Positions 1 to 12,552 are shown, counted from the first letter of the stretch. The stretch is DNA of 64,000 nucleotides from Pseudidiomarina gelatinasegens (GCF_004025325.1 NZ_RSFE01000004.1:124001-188000), one strand, 5' to 3'. Made by a program: numbers and translations. Notes: generated from the letters alone by a model not told the origin.

Positions 1-1
1 T

Positions 2-1744
2 GACCGCGGCGACCGCGTTGCCCGCACGCACGCATTTGAAGGGATTATTCCCAACATGCAGCGCCGTTACCGTGAAACCGACTCCATGGCGGTACGTGAA
101 GACTTGTCGAAATATTTAGCGTCACAACCCTGTAAGAGTTGTAACGGTGCTCGTTTGCGCCAGGAAGCGCGCCATGTGTATGTGAACGACACCACGTTAC
201 CTCAAGTGGTTGAGCGCTCAATAGGCGATGCCCTCGCCTTTTTTGAACAGCTTGAACTGGAAGGTCAGCGCGCACAAATTGCCGAAAAAATATTGAAAGA
301 AATCAACGACCGGCTTGGCTTTCTTGTCAACGTCGGCTTGAACTACTTAAGCCTTTCGCGCAGCGCTGAAACTTTATCCGGCGGCGAAGCACAACGCATT
401 CGACTTGCCTCACAAATCGGGGCCGGTTTGGTTGGCGTGATGTACGTACTGGACGAGCCGTCGATTGGTTTGCACCAACGTGATAACGAACGCTTGTTAG
501 GAACCTTGACGCGTCTACGCGACCTCGGCAACACAGTCATCGTGGTCGAACACGATGAGGATGCGATACGCGCAGCCGACCATGTTATCGATATTGGCCC
601 TGGTGCTGGTGTGCACGGCGGTGAGATCATTGCGCAAGGCCACTATGAAGATATCATGGCCAATGAAGCGTCACTGACCGGCGACTACCTGTCGGGTCGC
701 AAAGCCATAGAGATACCTAAAAAACGCAATAAACCCGGTAAGCACTGGGTTCACCTTAAGGGCGCCTCCGGGAACAACCTGAAAGACGTCGACGCGAAGA
801 TTCCTACGGGATTAATGACCTGTGTAACGGGCGTTTCCGGCTCCGGTAAATCGACCCTGATTAACGACACCTTGTTCCGCATTGCACACCGTGAGCTGAA
901 CAAAGCAACAGCTAATGAGCCAGCACCATACGCAAGTATCGATGGCATGCAGTTCTTAGATAAAGTGGTGGATATCGACCAAAGCCCTATCGGCCGTACA
1001 CCGCGTTCAAATCCAGCGACTTACACTGGCATTTTTACCCCCATTCGTGAACTCTATGCGGGTACGGAAGAAGCACGTTCGCGTGGGTATAAAGTTGGAC
1101 GCTTCAGCTTTAACGTGCGCGGCGGACGCTGCGAGGCCTGCCAAGGTGACGGCGTGATTAAGGTTGAAATGCACTTCTTACCTGATGTGTATGTGCCATG
1201 CGATGTCTGTAAAGGCAAACGCTATAATCGTGAAACATTAGAAATTAAATACAAAGGCAAAAGCATTCACGAAGTGCTGGATATGACCGTTGAAGATGCG
1301 CGCGAGTTTTTCGCACCCATTCCAGCTATCGCGCGCAAGTTACAAACACTTATCGACGTAGGTTTGTCTTATATTCGTTTGGGGCAATCTGCAACGACCC
1401 TTTCTGGCGGCGAAGCACAGCGGGTTAAATTGGCGCGCGAACTGTCGAAACGCGATACCGGTAAAACTTTGTATATCCTTGATGAGCCGACCACCGGCCT
1501 GCATTTTCATGATATTCAACAGTTGCTTACCGTATTGCACCGGTTACGCGATCACGGCAACACCATTGTCATCATTGAGCACAATCTTGATGTGATTAAA
1601 ACGGCTGATTGGATCATCGATTTAGGCCCAGAGGGCGGCTCAGGTGGTGGTGAGATTTTGACGGCAGGTGCGCCAGAAGATATCGTTGATTGTGAACGTT
1701 CGCATACCGCACGCTTCCTAAAACCATTATTGAAGGCGAAATGA
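2..1744 (+). CDS. uvrA: UvrA, excinuclease ABC subunit A (3' part)
   Basis: This is the C-terminal two thirds or so of UvrA, the DNA damage-recognition ATPase of nucleotide excision repair. The frame is open to the left edge of the window, so the gene is cut by the window and not truncated. Visible motifs are two ABC signature sequences (both LSGGEAQR), a complete Walker A (GVSGSGKST), two Walker B/D-loop stretches ([10 protein letters not shown] and [10 protein letters not shown]), and a zinc module with CEAC and CDVC pairs near the middle. It ends in LKPLLKAK. The stop overlaps the start of the glutaminase gene (ATGA), so the two may be cotranscribed. Family identity is certain from motif order and near-continuous similarity to E. 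coli UvrA as remembered. Confidence 0.97.
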   Translation, partial: DRGDRVARTHAFEGIIPNMQRRYRETDSMAVREDLSKYLASQPCKSCNGARLRQEARHVYVNDTTLPQVVERSIGDALAFFEQLELEGQRAQIAEKILKEINDRLGFLVNVGLNYLSLSRSAETLSGGEAQRIRLASQIGAGLVGVMYVLDEPSIGLHQRDNERLLGTLTRLRDLGNTVIVVEHDEDAIRAADHVIDIGPGAGVHGGEIIAQGHYEDIMANEASLTGDYLSGRKAIEIPKKRNKPGKHWVHLKGASGNNLKDVDAKIPTGLMTCVTGVSGSGKSTLINDTLFRIAHRELNKATANEPAPYASIDGMQFLDKVVDIDQSPIGRTPRSNPATYTGIFTPIRELYAGTEEARSRGYKVGRFSFNVRGGRCEACQGDGVIKVEMHFLPDVYVPCDVCKGKRYNRETLEIKYKGKSIHEVLDMTVEDAREFFAPIPAIARKLQTLIDVGLSYIRLGQSATTLSGGEAQRVKLARELSKRDTGKTLYILDEPTTGLHFHDIQQLLTVLHRLRDHGNTIVIIEHNLDVIKTADWIIDLGPEGGSGGGEILTAGAPEDIVDCERSHTARFLKPLLKAK

Positions 1745-2697
1745 GCAAAGATGTGATCAGCGGCGGGCAATCGATTCATGCCCCAGACAACCTGAAGCCC
1801 TTGTTGGAAAAGATTTTGCAGCAAGCCTTGAGCGTGAACGAAGGAAAAGTCGCTGATTACATTCCGGCTTTAGCTGAAGTGAATCCAGAGTATTGCGCGC
1901 TGACGGTAGCAACGCTCGACGGGAATGTCACTTCGGTTGGTGATACTACGACGCCCTTTTCTATTCAGTCGATTTCTAAAATATTCGGACTCATGTTAGC
2001 CATGGAACGTTTGGGCGATCCGCTTTGGGACCGCGTACAAATGGAACCCTCTGGCCAACCGTTCAACTCAATTGTGCAGTTAGAGTGGGAGAAGGGCATC
2101 CCCCGTAATCCAATGATTAACGCGGGTGCCATTTTAGTGAGCGACGTACTTGTCAGTCACTACTCCGCCAGTAAATCAGCCTTATTGAGCATGGTACGTA
2201 GCTTATGTGGCAGTGATAATGTATGTGTCGACTCGCGGGTTCACGAATCTGAACGCGAACACGGCTCACGCAACTCGGCTTTAGCCTATTTGATGAAGAG
2301 TTTTGGCAATATCGAATCGGATGTGGAAGAGGTGCTTGATCATTATTTTTGGCAATGCGCCTTGACCATGACCACAGAAGACCTGGCACGCAGTCTAGCG
2401 TTCTTAGCGAACCGAGGCGTGTGTCCGCGCACCGGCGCTCAGATAACATCACACAGAGACGCTCAGCGCGTTAATGCGCTATTGAGCACCAGTGGCATGT
2501 ACGATCAATCAGGACAGTTCGCCTTTACAGTCGGGTTACCAGCTAAAAGTGGCGTTGGCGGAGGAATTATTGCGATTGTACCGGACTACGGCGTGATATG
2601 TGCCTGGAGTCCACCCTTGAATGCCTTCGGCAACTCGGCGCGCAGCATGTTTATGATTCGCGAGCTGGCCAATAAGTTAGGTTTAAGCGTCTATTAA
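1741..2697 (+). CDS. glsA: Glutaminase (beta-lactamase-like fold)
   Basis: Glutaminase hydrolyses L-glutamine to glutamate and ammonia in the cytoplasm. The 318-residue protein is close to the usual bacterial length of about 310. The serine-lysine catalytic pair is visible as S77-x-x-K80 in FSIQSISK, and the family stretches NPMINAGAI and KSGVGGGI are present. The ATG overlaps the uvrA stop by four bases, which suggests translational coupling. Its own stop shares a TTAA with the stop of the gene on the opposite strand, so the two genes converge with no spacer and no terminator is seen. No signal peptide is present. The gene symbol follows the general bacterial name; which paralogue it is cannot be told. 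Confidence 0.93.
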   Translation: MSKDVISGGQSIHAPDNLKPLLEKILQQALSVNEGKVADYIPALAEVNPEYCALTVATLDGNVTSVGDTTTPFSIQSISKIFGLMLAMERLGDPLWDRVQMEPSGQPFNSIVQLEWEKGIPRNPMINAGAILVSDVLVSHYSASKSALLSMVRSLCGSDNVCVDSRVHESEREHGSRNSALAYLMKSFGNIESDVEEVLDHYFWQCALTMTTEDLARSLAFLANRGVCPRTGAQITSHRDAQRVNALLSTSGMYDQSGQFAFTVGLPAKSGVGGGIIAIVPDYGVICAWSPPLNAFGNSARSMFMIRELANKLGLSVY

Positions 2698-3470
2698 GAC
2701 AAGCCTGGTTCCGTTTTTACGTGAAAACGCTGAAAGATTTCCATCAATTTACCTTGTTGCTTCAATTGCTTGAGAAAGCGCTTAAACTCGCTCGGTTTTA
2801 CCGTTTTCCCAGCACTAATCACAGCCCGTAACTTATAAACTCCATAAGGCTTGTCCGACAACAGCAGCTGTTCGCGTTCTGTTTCCGTCAACATGGTCTG
2901 AATAAAGTCATCTGCCAACATGATGAGATCAAGACGTCCATTCATAAGCATGCGTAAGTTTGCGTGGTGCGAATGGGTTAAGTAAATCCCGTATTGCTCT
3001 TCGAGTACACGGTTATCCTTTTCGTTGGCAGCAAATGGATAGTGATAGCCAACAATACCGCCGAATCGAAGCCCCTTAGTTTCAAAAAACTGCTGGCCTC
3101 TATTGATTTGCTTCATAGCAACAAAGCGTTCGCGACCTATCAATAAGGGTTCAGTAACTTCTACCGGATATTCAGCGTCCTGCCAGCCCCAACTTGGGTC
3201 TTCAAATAGCATCAAATCACAACAGCCTTTTTCGCTTAAAGCAAAATAGCGGCCGTTTGGCGCAACGCGCTCAAGTGTGAACAGGTACTTATCTTGAATA
3301 TTGTTAAGCTCATTCAACACCTCGCCAATAAGATGGCTATCCATGGTGTCGGAATAATACGGCGGAAATTCAAACGCCGCTACACGTACATTGATGGGGT
3401 CTGCGATCGCTGGAAGGGCAAAGCCCAAAGCTATTATTATTTTAATTAGATGCTTCAACGGTAATTGCAC
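2694..3470 (-). CDS. Periplasmic solute-binding protein family 3-like protein
   Basis: This 258-residue protein has an N-terminal signal peptide (hydrophobic KIIIALGFALPAIA, likely cleavage before DP) followed by an SBP_bac_3-like fold: a start resembling VRVAAFEFPPYYSD, a central FGGIVGYHYPF segment, and a C-terminal part with LKQLKQQGKLMEIFQRF typical of the last helix in amino-acid-binding-type proteins. No permease or ATPase gene is next to it, so it may be an orphan binding or sensor-like protein; the ligand is unknown. The start is uncertain: GTG at 3470 overlaps the likely GGAG ribosome site, and a TTG at 3458 would give a more typical 20-residue signal peptide beginning MKHLIKI. Spacing to the repeat upstream is about 60 bases. 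Confidence 0.75.
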   Translation of the reverse strand: MQLPLKHLIKIIIALGFALPAIADPINVRVAAFEFPPYYSDTMDSHLIGEVLNELNNIQDKYLFTLERVAPNGRYFALSEKGCCDLMLFEDPSWGWQDAEYPVEVTEPLLIGRERFVAMKQINRGQQFFETKGLRFGGIVGYHYPFAANEKDNRVLEEQYGIYLTHSHHANLRMLMNGRLDLIMLADDFIQTMLTETEREQLLLSDKPYGVYKLRAVISAGKTVKPSEFKRFLKQLKQQGKLMEIFQRFHVKTEPGLS

Positions 3471-3534
3471 TCCATTTTCATTGCAACTATCGTTTACGTT
3501 AACGGCAGTAATGTCAAGTTCGTTAATCGCTGTT

Positions 3535-3652
3535 CGTTATTCGTTATTCGTGCGCTACGCTGTTCGTCCGCTTCGCTGTTCGGCAAAATACTTCGAATAG
3601 TGAGGCGAAGCCGAACGGACGAACAGTGAACGCAGTGAACGCACGAATAACG
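3535..3652. repeat. Palindromic CGTTATTCG-type repeat, copy 1
   Basis: An imperfect inverted repeat of about 118 bases lies between the binding-protein gene and the tufA terminator. The left arm begins CGTTATTCGTTATTCGTGCG and contains CTGTTCGTCCG; the right arm ends with CGCACGAATAACG and contains CGGACGAACAG, so the arms are complementary with small offsets. Three more copies lie at 19236-19354, 20316-20384 and 20539-20634. It contains no open reading frame with supported function. A transcript through it from either strand could fold into a long hairpin. Confidence 0.8.
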
Positions 3653-3670
3653 TTTAACGCTTTTGCAATT

Positions 3671-3694
3671 AAAAAAGGGAGCCGAAGCTCCCCT
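3671..3694 (-). terminator. Rho-independent terminator of tufA
   Basis: On the minus strand a GGGAGC stem closed by a UUCG tetraloop is followed by six T residues, about 35 bases after the tufA stop. The same hairpin, with identical flanks, follows tufB, showing that the tuf identity tract includes the terminator. Confidence 0.9.
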
Positions 3695-3728
3695 TTCATC
3701 AATATCCGTAAACGGATACCTCTGCACA

Positions 3729-4913
3729 TTAAGCGATGATCTTAGATACTACGCCTGCGCCTACTGTACGGCCACCTTCACGGATTGCGAAGCGTAAACC
3801 TTCGTCCATCGCGATTGGGTGAATCAGTTCAACAACAAATTTCAAGTTGTCGCCTGGCATTACCATTTCTACGCCTTCTGGCAACTGTACTGCACCAGTT
3901 ACGTCAGTAGTACGGAAGTAGAACTGTGGACGATAGCCTTTGAAGAATGGAGTGTGACGTCCGCCTTCTTCTTTGGTCAATACATACACTTCTGCTTCGA
4001 ACTGCGTGTGTGGAGTGATTGAACCTGGCTTCGCCAATACTTGGCCACGTTGAATTTCGTCACGCTTCGTACCACGCAACAACGCACCAATGTTCTCACC
4101 TGCACGACCTTCGTCAAGCAACTTACGGAACATCTCTACACCAGTTACGATTGTCTTCGTAGTATCTTGGATACCTACGATTTCTACTTCGTCACCAGTA
4201 CGAACGATACCGCGCTCTACACGACCTGTTACTACTGTACCACGGCCTGAGATTGAGAATACGTCTTCGATTGGCATGATGAACGGCTTATCGATATCAC
4301 GCTCTGGCTCTGGAATGTATGAATCCAATGCTTCTGCCAATTCTACAATCTTCGCTTCCCACTTCTCTTCGCCTTCCAATGCTTTCAATGCTGAACCTTG
4401 GATTACTGGCAAATCGTCGCCTGGGAAATCGTATTCTGAAAGAAGTTCACGAACTTCCATCTCTACCAATTCCAACAACTCTTCATCGTCTACCATGTCA
4501 CATTTGTTCATGAATACGATGATGTATGGAACGCCTACCTGACGTGACAACAAGATGTGCTCACGCGTTTGTGGCATTGGGCCGTCAGTCGCAGCTACTA
4601 CCAAGATAGCGCCGTCCATCTGCGCAGCACCGGTGATCATGTTTTTCACATAGTCAGCGTGTCCTGGGCAGTCTACGTGTGCGTAGTGACGTGCCGGAGT
4701 ATCATACTCAACGTGTGACGTTGCGATGGTGATACCACGTGCTTTTTCTTCTGGTGCGTTATCGATTTGATCGAACGCACGTGCTGAACCACCGTAGGTT
4801 TTCGCCAATACCGTGGTGATCGCAGCGGTCAGAGTAGTTTTACCGTGGTCAACGTGGCCGATTGTACCTACGTTAACGTGCGGTTTGGAACGTTCAAATT
4901 TTTCTTTAGCCAT
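3729..4913 (-). CDS. tufA: Elongation factor Tu, copy A
   Basis: EF-Tu is the GTPase that brings aminoacyl-tRNA to the ribosome. The 394-residue protein has the G1 motif GHVDHGKTT, the G3 DCPGH and the G4 NKCD, followed by the two beta-barrel domains. It is the last gene of the str operon, 59 bases after fusA. The protein is identical to tufB at 20703-21887, and the genes differ by only a modest number of mostly silent bases, as expected from gene conversion between the copies. A good AAGGA ribosome site precedes the ATG. Identity between the two loci stops just upstream of the start codon and continues downstream through the terminator. Confidence 0.98.
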   Translation of the reverse strand: MAKEKFERSKPHVNVGTIGHVDHGKTTLTAAITTVLAKTYGGSARAFDQIDNAPEEKARGITIATSHVEYDTPARHYAHVDCPGHADYVKNMITGAAQMDGAILVVAATDGPMPQTREHILLSRQVGVPYIIVFMNKCDMVDDEELLELVEMEVRELLSEYDFPGDDLPVIQGSALKALEGEEKWEAKIVELAEALDSYIPEPERDIDKPFIMPIEDVFSISGRGTVVTGRVERGIVRTGDEVEIVGIQDTTKTIVTGVEMFRKLLDEGRAGENIGALLRGTKRDEIQRGQVLAKPGSITPHTQFEAEVYVLTKEEGGRHTPFFKGYRPQFYFRTTDVTGAVQLPEGVEMVMPGDNLKFVVELIHPIAMDEGLRFAIREGGRTVGAGVVSKIIA

Positions 4914-4972
4914 GACTTTTCCTTAACTTAAGTTAAAAGTCCGGTCCCTTAAAGAACCGGACCAGACTCTAC

Positions 4973-7096
4973 TTAATCTTTAGTTTGACGAGCAGAAATA
5001 ACCTGCTCAGCAATGTTGTTTGGTGCTTCAGCGTACTTCAAGAATTCCATTGCATAAGATGCACGGCCCTGAGTCTGCGAACGCAGGTCAGTAGCGTAAC
5101 CGAACATTTCTGATAATGGAACTTGTGCACGTACCTCTTTCAGTCCACCAGGGCCATCTTCCATACCCTCGATGATACCGCGACGACGGTTCAAGTCACC
5201 AACCACGTCACCCATGAAGTCTTCAGGGGTAACTACTTCAACTTTCATCATTGGTTCAAGAAGCGCTGGGCGAGCTTGTTGGGCACCTTTCTTAAATGCC
5301 ATGCTACCTGCGATCTTAAATGCCATTTCTGATGAGTCGACATCGTGGTATGAACCATCGTACAAGGTCGCTTTCACGCCAAGTACTGGGTAACCAGCAA
5401 TTACACCATTCTGCATTTGCTCTTGGATACCTTTATCTACCGCAGGGATGTATTCCTTCGGTACTACACCACCAACGATTTCGTTCACGAACTGATAGTT
5501 CGGCGCGTCATCATCGTTTGCGTCAAATTCCATTGGTTCAATTTTCAACCAAACGTGACCAAACTGACCGCGACCACCTGATTGACGTACGAACTTACCT
5601 TCAACTTCCACTGCTTGGCGGATAGTTTCACGGTACGCAACCTGTGGTTTACCAACGTTACATTCAACTTTGAATTCACGCTTCATACGGTCAACGATGA
5701 TGTCTAAGTGAAGCTCGCCCATACCAGAAATAATGGTTTGGCCTGATTCTTCATCAGTTTTAACGCGGAACGATGGATCTTCTGCAGCCAATTTACCTAA
5801 AGCAATACCCATTTTTTCTTGGTCAGCTTTAGTTTTTGGTTCTACAGCAACAGAGATTACTGGCTCTGGGAACTCCATACGCTCTAGCGTGATGATGTTG
5901 TTCGGGTCACACAAGGTGTCACCGGTAGTTACATCTTTCAAACCGATAGCTGCTGCAATGTCGCCCGCCAAGATTTCTTTGATTTCTTTACGGTCGTTTG
6001 CGTGCATCTGTACCATACGGCCGATACGCTCGCGCTTGCTCTTCACTGGGTTATACACGGTGTCGCCCTGAGACAGAACGCCCGAGTAAACGCGCAAGAA
6101 GGTTAAAGTACCTACGAACGGGTCAGTTGCAATCTTGAACGCCAACGCTGAGAACGGCTCGTCATCAGATGACTTACGCACGCCTTCAGATTCGTCGTCA
6201 AGAATACCGCGGATCGCCTTAACTTCAGTTGGTGAAGGTAAGTATTCGATAACCGCGTCAAGCATTGCTTGAACACCCTTGTTCTTAAATGCAGAACCAC
6301 ATAGGCACAAAATGATTTCGTTGTTCAGAGTACGTGCACGCAAACCAGCTTTGATTTCAGCTTCAGTCAAATCACCTTCTTCAAGGTACTTGTTCATCAA
6401 CTCTTCGTTAGCTTCGGCGGCTGCTTCAACAAGCTCTGCGTGATACGCATCTGCTTCTTCACGTAGTTCTGCTGGAATCTCTTCGTAGCTGAAAGTCATA
6501 CCCTGGTCTTCTTCATTCCAGTTGATAGCTTTCATTTTGATCAAATCAATAACGCCTTTGAAGTGGTCTTCCGCGCCAATCGGTAAATGGATTGGTACAG
6601 GAACCGCTGCTAAGCGGGTTTTGATTTGGCCTACTACGCGCAAGAAATCTGCACCAGCACGGTCCATTTTGTTTACGAATACCATACGCGGTACTTCGTA
6701 TTTGTCCGCCTGACGCCAAACTGTTTCAGTTTGCGGCTGCACACCAGAAGATGCACACAACACCACTACAGCGCCATCAAGTACACGCAGTGAACGTTCA
6801 ACTTCGATAGTGAAGTCAACGTGTCCTGGAGTATCGATAACGTTGATACGGTGTTCAGGGAACTGCTGGTCCATACCTTTCCAGAAAGCAGTTACAGCAG
6901 CAGAGGTAATAGTAATACCACGCTCTTGTTCTTGCTCCATCCAGTCGGTAGTCGCTGCACCGTCATGTACCTCACCTAATTTGTGAGACAAGCCGGTGTA
7001 GAACAACACACGTTCAGTGGTGGTTGTTTTACCTGCGTCTACGTGAGCACAGATACCGATATTACGGTAGCGCTCAATCGATGTTTGTCGAGCCAT
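4973..7096 (-). CDS. fusA: Elongation factor G
   Basis: EF-G is the translocation GTPase of the ribosome and also acts in recycling with RRF. The protein has 707 residues, near the E. coli length of 704. Motifs seen are the G1 [15 protein letters not shown], the switch [11 protein letters not shown] and the [11 protein letters not shown]4 region, followed by domains II to V ending in a family-typical [13 protein letters not shown]. It lies 27 bases after rpsG and 59 before tufA in the str operon. This is the canonical translocase and not the EF-G2 paralogue, judged from its place in the operon. Confidence 0.98.
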   Translation of the reverse strand: MARQTSIERYRNIGICAHVDAGKTTTTERVLFYTGLSHKLGEVHDGAATTDWMEQEQERGITITSAAVTAFWKGMDQQFPEHRINVIDTPGHVDFTIEVERSLRVLDGAVVVLCASSGVQPQTETVWRQADKYEVPRMVFVNKMDRAGADFLRVVGQIKTRLAAVPVPIHLPIGAEDHFKGVIDLIKMKAINWNEEDQGMTFSYEEIPAELREEADAYHAELVEAAAEANEELMNKYLEEGDLTEAEIKAGLRARTLNNEIILCLCGSAFKNKGVQAMLDAVIEYLPSPTEVKAIRGILDDESEGVRKSSDDEPFSALAFKIATDPFVGTLTFLRVYSGVLSQGDTVYNPVKSKRERIGRMVQMHANDRKEIKEILAGDIAAAIGLKDVTTGDTLCDPNNIITLERMEFPEPVISVAVEPKTKADQEKMGIALGKLAAEDPSFRVKTDEESGQTIISGMGELHLDIIVDRMKREFKVECNVGKPQVAYRETIRQAVEVEGKFVRQSGGRGQFGHVWLKIEPMEFDANDDDAPNYQFVNEIVGGVVPKEYIPAVDKGIQEQMQNGVIAGYPVLGVKATLYDGSYHDVDSSEMAFKIAGSMAFKKGAQQARPALLEPMMKVEVVTPEDFMGDVVGDLNRRRGIIEGMEDGPGGLKEVRAQVPLSEMFGYATDLRSQTQGRASYAMEFLKYAEAPNNIAEQVISARQTKD

Positions 7097-7123
7097 AAAT
7101 TCCTCTTTGGGTTAACTGTGAAT

Positions 7124-7594
7124 TTACCAGCGATAGTGTGCGAACGCTTTGTTCGCTTCGGCCATACGGTGGACGTCTTCACGCTTCTTCACAGCAGAGC
7201 CTTTATTTTCTGATGCATCTAGCATTTCACCTGCCAGACGCTGAGCCATGGATTTTTCACCCCGAGTACGCGCAGCATCAACTAACCAGCGCATAGCCAG
7301 TGCATTGCGGCGAACAGGACGTACTTCTACTGGTACTTGGTAGGTTGAACCACCAACACGACGAGATTTAACCTCGACAGTAGGACGAACGTTGTCCAGC
7401 GCAGTTTCAAAAATTTCAAGGTGGTCTTTACCCGACTTCTCAGTCAGGATGTCTAACGCACCGTAAATAATGTTTTCAGCGACAGATTTTTTGCCGTCAA
7501 CCATGACGACATTGATGAACTTAGCCAACAACTCTGATCCGAACTTAGGATCTGGTAAAATTTTACGTTGACCTATGACGCGTCTTCTTGGCAT
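7124..7594 (-). CDS. rpsG: 30S ribosomal protein S7
   Basis: S7 nucleates assembly of the 30S head by binding the 3' major domain of 16S rRNA. The 156-residue product starts [20 protein letters not shown] and has the conserved [14 protein letters not shown] loop and the C-terminal [20 protein letters not shown]. It is the second gene of the str operon, 77 bases after rpsL. In E. coli S7 represses its own operon by binding the rpsL-rpsG spacer; whether this spacer folds likewise was not tested. Confidence 0.98.
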   Translation of the reverse strand: MPRRRVIGQRKILPDPKFGSELLAKFINVVMVDGKKSVAENIIYGALDILTEKSGKDHLEIFETALDNVRPTVEVKSRRVGGSTYQVPVEVRPVRRNALAMRWLVDAARTRGEKSMAQRLAGEMLDASENKGSAVKKREDVHRMAEANKAFAHYRW

Positions 7595-7671
7595 CTCAAT
7601 ATTCTCCGATTAATTCAGGTTATTACCCAAAACTTTCTAATGAACAGTTTGGCCTTACTAACGGAGAACCG

Positions 7672-8046
<375 letters not shown>

Positions 8047-8163
8047 TCATTACTCCTGACTTATGTTGATGTCGCTCAACAGAATGAAAAATCCAAATTT
8101 CCCCTTATTTTTGGCCTGCTAAAAGCAAACCACGGGCTTAACGCCCAAATATGGGGAGGCCGA

Positions 8164-8192
8164 ATTTTAATGGTCAATAATTGGACTGTCAA
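8164..8192 (-). promoter_or_regulatory. Sigma70-type promoter of the str operon (rpsL)
   Basis: On the minus strand TTGACA (8187-8192) is separated by exactly 17 bases from TAAAAT (8164-8169). The -35 is a perfect consensus and the -10 matches five of six. The discriminator that follows is GC rich (CGGCC), as in stringently controlled promoters. It lies just beyond the rpoC terminator and about 120 bases before rpsL, leaving a leader that could carry further control. Confidence 0.8.
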
Positions 8193-8208
8193 GGAAAAGC
8201 GACGGAAA

Positions 8209-8243
8209 TAAAAAGGCCAGTCGATGATTCGACCGGCCTTTTT
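8209..8243 (-). terminator. Rho-independent terminator of rpoC
   Basis: The hairpin arms AAGGCCGGTCGA and TCGACTGGCCTT flank an ATCA loop, with T runs on both strands, about 30 bases after the rpoC stop. It ends the rplJL-rpoBC transcript just before the rpsL promoter. Confidence 0.9.
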
Positions 8244-8272
8244 CCATACTTTGGGTACTGCTAAGCGACTGC

Positions 8273-11200
8273 TTATTCAGACTTATCGCCGTTATCCGCT
8301 GCATCATTTCCTGCATTTAAAGCGTCAGCTAATTGCTGTTCTGCTTCTTCTGCAGTCAAACGCGGTGCTTCGATACTACCAGCCAGTGCTTCGGCACGCT
8401 TGCGCGCACGTTCGCGATGGTAGGCAAAACCGGTACCAGCAGGAATCAAACGACCCACAATAACGTTCTCTTTCAAGCCGCGTAGAGGATCTTGCTTGCC
8501 TTGTACAGCTGCTTCGGTCAATACACGTGTCGTTTCTTGGAACGACGCGGCAGAGATGAACGACTCAGTCGACAATGAAGCTTTGGTGATACCTAGCAAT
8601 TGACGCTCATAGCTTGATGGTACTTTGCCTTCTGCTTCCGCTTTCACGTTCGCAGCAAGTACTTCTGAAAGCTCCATCATTTCGCCTTCCAGCAGCTCAG
8701 TTTCGCCTGGGTTCAAGATAATCGCCTTACGCAGCATCTGACGCACGATGGTCTCGATGTGCTTATCGTTAATCTTAACGCCCTGTAAGCGGTAAACTTC
8801 CTGCACTTCGTTCACGATATAGTTCGCTAATGCGCTTACGCCACGTAGACGCAAGATATCATGCGGTGCTTCAGGACCATCGGCAATAACTTCACCTTTA
8901 GTCACTTGCTCACCTTCGAAGATGTTCAGCTGGCGATACTTCGGAATCATCTCTTCGTAATGATCGCCACCCTCTGGACGGGTGATGATCAAGCGGCGCT
9001 TACCTTTGGTTTCTTTACCAAAGCTAACAGTACCTGAGACTTCTGCCAAAATAGCTGGCTCTTTCGGACGACGTGCTTCGAACAAGTCGGCAACGCGCGG
9101 CAAACCACCGGTAATATCGCGAGTTTTTGAACCTTCTTGCGGAATACGTGCAACCGTATCACCAACTTTCACTTCAGCGTTGTCTTCAAGGTTAATGATC
9201 GCGTTACCTGGCAAGAAGTATTGCGCTGGCATATCCGTACCAACGATGTTTACGTCTTTACCTTTCGCGTCGACCAATTTAACCATTGGACGCATGTCTT
9301 TACCGGCGCTGGTACGTTGACCTGTTTCAAGCACAACAATGCTTGAGAGGCCAGTCAGCTCGTCGGTTTGACGGGTCATGGTTACGCCATCGATTAAGTC
9401 GACAAACTTCAGACGACCCGCTACCTCGGTGATAATTGGGTGCGTGTGCGGATCCCAGTTAGCAACGATTTCGCCAGAGTCGACCGTGTCACCTTCATTT
9501 TTCTTGAGGATGGCACCGTACGGTACTTTGTAGCGTTCGCGCTCACGGCCGAACTCATCAATTAGCGTCAATTCTGTAGAACGCGAGGTGATAACCAAAT
9601 GGCTGTCACTGTTTTCTACATACTTGGCGTTATGAAGTTTCAAAGTACCGTTGTTTTTAACTTGAATGTTGTTCGCAGCAGAGTCACGCGATGCAGCACC
9701 ACCAATGTGGAAGGTACGCATGGTTAACTGTGTACCTGGCTCACCGATTGACTGAGCAGCGATAACACCAACTGCTTCACCTTGGTTAACCAAGTGGCCA
9801 CGAGCAAGGTCACGACCGTAACAGTTCGCACAAACACCGAAATCAGTGTCACAGGTAATAACCGAGCGAACTTTAACTTGGTCAACAGAGTTTTGTTCCA
9901 ACACGTCACACATTTTTTCGTCTAACAATGTGTTACGCGGAATCAGAACTTCTTTCTCACTGCCAGGCATCATCACGTCGTCACAAACTACACGACCCAA
10001 TACACGTTCACGCAATGGCTCTACAACGTCACCACCTTCAATCAACGGTTTGATGAACAAACCATCTTCGGTGCCACAATCGTCTTCAACAATTACAACG
10101 TCTTGCGCAACGTCAACCAAACGGCGTGTCAGGTAACCTGAGTTCGCTGTCTTCAATGCGGTATCGGCCAAACCTTTACGCGCACCGTGAGTTGAGATGA
10201 AGTACTGAAGTACGTTCAAACCTTCACGGAAGTTTGCGGTGATTGGTGTTTCGATGATGGAGCCATCTGGCTTCGCCATCAGACCACGCATACCAGCCAA
10301 CTGACGAATCTGCGCTGGGCTACCACGAGCACCAGAGTCAGCCATCATATAGACCGAGTTGAACGAGTCTTGCTGTTCTTCTTCGCCTTTCGCGTTGATA
10401 ACAGTTTCTTTGGACAAGTTGTCCATCATTGCCTTAGAAACTTTCTCGTTCGCGGTCGACCAAATATCGATAACTTTGTTGTACTTCTCACCCGCGGTTA
10501 CCAAGCCCTGCTCGAATTGTTCCTGAATTTCAGCAACTTCTTCTTCTGCAGCGTCGATAATGTGTTTCTTCGCAGCTGGGATAACCATGTCATCAATACC
10601 AACAGACGCACCCGCGATCATCGCGTAATGGAAGCCGGTATACATGATTTGGTCAGCAAAAATTACCGTAGGTTTCAAACCTAAGTCGCGATAAGAACGG
10701 TTTAACAAACGGCCGATCTGCTTTTTGCCCATTGACTGATTGATCATGTCAAACGGCATACCTAAAGGCAGAATCAGAGACAAAATTGCACGACCCACAG
10801 TTGTGTCATAAAGTTTTGTCGTCGTCGTTGTTACGCCTTCTTCATCAGTAAGCGTTTCAGTGATACGTACTTTTACGCGTGCATGCAATTCGGCACATTG
10901 GGTACGGTAAGCTTTTTCAGCTTCCTTCGCGTTTTTAAACGCCATACCTTCGCCTTTCGCATTGATTTTTTCACGCGTCATGTAGTACAGACCCAATACA
11001 ACGTCCTGTGAAGGTACGATAATTGGATCACCACTTGCTGGTGACAAAATGTTGTTGGTTGACATCATCAACGCGCGCGCTTCAAGCTGCGCTTCTAGCG
11101 TTAATGGTAAGTGAACCGCCATTTGGTCACCATCGAAGTCGGCGTTATAGGCCGCACACACAAGTGGGTGCAACTGAATTGCCTTACCTTCGATAAGTAC

Positions 11201-12517
11201 TGGTTCGAACGCCTGGATACCCAAACGGTGCAACGTTGGTGCACGGTTTAGCATCACCGGGTGTTCTTTGATTACTTCATCAAGCACGTCCCATACTTCT
11301 GGAATTTCGCGCTCTACCATTTTCTTAGCAGCTTTAATGGTGGTCGCTAAACCACGGCCTTCAAGCTTGCCATAAATAAATGGTTTGAAGAGTTCCAGTG
11401 CCATTTTCTTCGGCAAACCACACTGGTGTAAACGCAACTTAGGACCAACAGTAATTACTGAACGGCCTGAGTAGTCAACACGTTTACCCAACAGGTTTTG
11501 ACGGAAACGACCCTGTTTACCTTTAATCATGTCTGCCAAAGATTTCAGCGGACGCTTGTTGGTGCCGGTAATGGCGCGGCCGCGACGGCCGTTATCCAAC
11601 AACGCATCAACTGCTTCTTGCAGCATACGTTTTTCGTTACGCACAATGATGTCCGGCGCCGCAAGGTCAAGTAGACGCTTAAGACGGTTGTTCCGGTTAA
11701 TCACACGGCGGTACAAGTCGTTCAAATCAGAGGTTGCGAAGCGGCCACCATCCAACGGTACCAAAGGACGCAAGTCCGGTGGCAATACTGGTAGCACTTT
11801 CAAGATCATCCACTCTGGCTTGTTGCCTGAGTTATGGAATGATTCAAGCAGCTTCAAACGCTTGCTGATTTTCTTACGCTTGGTTTCAGAATTCGTTTCT
11901 GGAAGCTCTTCACGAAGCTGTTTGATATCGCCTTCGATATCAATGTGTTGAAGCAGTGACAACACAGCTTCAGCACCCATCTTCGCTTCAAACTCGTCAC
12001 CATGAGCTTCGAGCGCATCCAAGTATTCTTCTTCAGTAAGAATCTGGCCGCGTTCAAGATCAGTCATGCCCGCTTCGGTTACTACGTATGATTCGAAATA
12101 CAGTACGCGCTCGATATCACGTAACGTCATATCAAGCATCAAGCCGATGCGGCTTGGCAATGATTTCAAGAACCAAATGTGAGCAACTGGGCTGGCCAGC
12201 TCAATGTGACCCATACGTTCACGACGTACTTTGGTCAGTGTAACTTCAACGCCACACTTCTCACAGATCACACCGCGGTGCTTCAAGCGCTTGTATTTAC
12301 CACACAAGCACTCGTAGTCTTTTACCGGGCCGAAAATGCGCGCACAAAACAACCCGTCACGCTCTGGTTTGAACGTACGGTAGTTGATTGTTTCTGGCTT
12401 TTTCACTTCACCGAAAGACCAGCTGCGGATCATGTCCGGCGACGCGAGTCCGATGCGAATTGCATCGAACTCTTCAGTCTGGTTAGTCGGTTTTAAAAAC
12501 TTTAATAAGTCTTTCAC
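8273..12517 (-). CDS. rpoC: RNA polymerase subunit beta'
   Basis: Beta' carries the catalytic magnesium site and most of the DNA clamp. The 1414-residue protein has the N-terminal zinc ribbon [19 protein letters not shown], the catalytic [12 protein letters not shown] and a C-terminal region ending in an acidic tail rich in D, N and E. E. coli beta' has 1407 residues. The start is GTG with AGGAGA upstream and gives the family N-terminus MKDLLKFLK. It follows rpoB by 35 bases. Confidence 0.98.
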   Translation of the reverse strand: MKDLLKFLKPTNQTEEFDAIRIGLASPDMIRSWSFGEVKKPETINYRTFKPERDGLFCARIFGPVKDYECLCGKYKRLKHRGVICEKCGVEVTLTKVRRERMGHIELASPVAHIWFLKSLPSRIGLMLDMTLRDIERVLYFESYVVTEAGMTDLERGQILTEEEYLDALEAHGDEFEAKMGAEAVLSLLQHIDIEGDIKQLREELPETNSETKRKKISKRLKLLESFHNSGNKPEWMILKVLPVLPPDLRPLVPLDGGRFATSDLNDLYRRVINRNNRLKRLLDLAAPDIIVRNEKRMLQEAVDALLDNGRRGRAITGTNKRPLKSLADMIKGKQGRFRQNLLGKRVDYSGRSVITVGPKLRLHQCGLPKKMALELFKPFIYGKLEGRGLATTIKAAKKMVEREIPEVWDVLDEVIKEHPVMLNRAPTLHRLGIQAFEPVLIEGKAIQLHPLVCAAYNADFDGDQMAVHLPLTLEAQLEARALMMSTNNILSPASGDPIIVPSQDVVLGLYYMTREKINAKGEGMAFKNAKEAEKAYRTQCAELHARVKVRITETLTDEEGVTTTTTKLYDTTVGRAILSLILPLGMPFDMINQSMGKKQIGRLLNRSYRDLGLKPTVIFADQIMYTGFHYAMIAGASVGIDDMVIPAAKKHIIDAAEEEVAEIQEQFEQGLVTAGEKYNKVIDIWSTANEKVSKAMMDNLSKETVINAKGEEEQQDSFNSVYMMADSGARGSPAQIRQLAGMRGLMAKPDGSIIETPITANFREGLNVLQYFISTHGARKGLADTALKTANSGYLTRRLVDVAQDVVIVEDDCGTEDGLFIKPLIEGGDVVEPLRERVLGRVVCDDVMMPGSEKEVLIPRNTLLDEKMCDVLEQNSVDQVKVRSVITCDTDFGVCANCYGRDLARGHLVNQGEAVGVIAAQSIGEPGTQLTMRTFHIGGAASRDSAANNIQVKNNGTLKLHNAKYVENSDSHLVITSRSTELTLIDEFGRERERYKVPYGAILKKNEGDTVDSGEIVANWDPHTHPIITEVAGRLKFVDLIDGVTMTRQTDELTGLSSIVVLETGQRTSAGKDMRPMVKLVDAKGKDVNIVGTDMPAQYFLPGNAIINLEDNAEVKVGDTVARIPQEGSKTRDITGGLPRVADLFEARRPKEPAILAEVSGTVSFGKETKGKRRLIITRPEGGDHYEEMIPKYRQLNIFEGEQVTKGEVIADGPEAPHDILRLRGVSALANYIVNEVQEVYRLQGVKINDKHIETIVRQMLRKAIILNPGETELLEGEMMELSEVLAANVKAEAEGKVPSSYERQLLGITKASLSTESFISAASFQETTRVLTEAAVQGKQDPLRGLKENVIVGRLIPAGTGFAYHRERARKRAEALAGSIEAPRLTAEEAEQQLADALNAGNDAADNGDKSE

Positions 12518-12552
12518 GATTTATCTCCTGGCAAATAGCGTCCGGTGGTGTC

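Noticed and set aside
3494..3729. Short frames inside repeat copy 1
   Set aside because: They cover the palindrome and the tufA terminator, and have no family motif.
4090..4542. Long frames antisense to tufA, tufB, fusA, rpoB and rpoC
   Set aside because: They are rich in serine, threonine and proline, follow codon bias on the opposite strand, and lack ribosome sites or family motifs.
8209..8243. A regulatory RNA switch before rpsL
   Set aside because: The hairpin is a simple terminator with flanking T runs; no other conserved aptamer features are seen.
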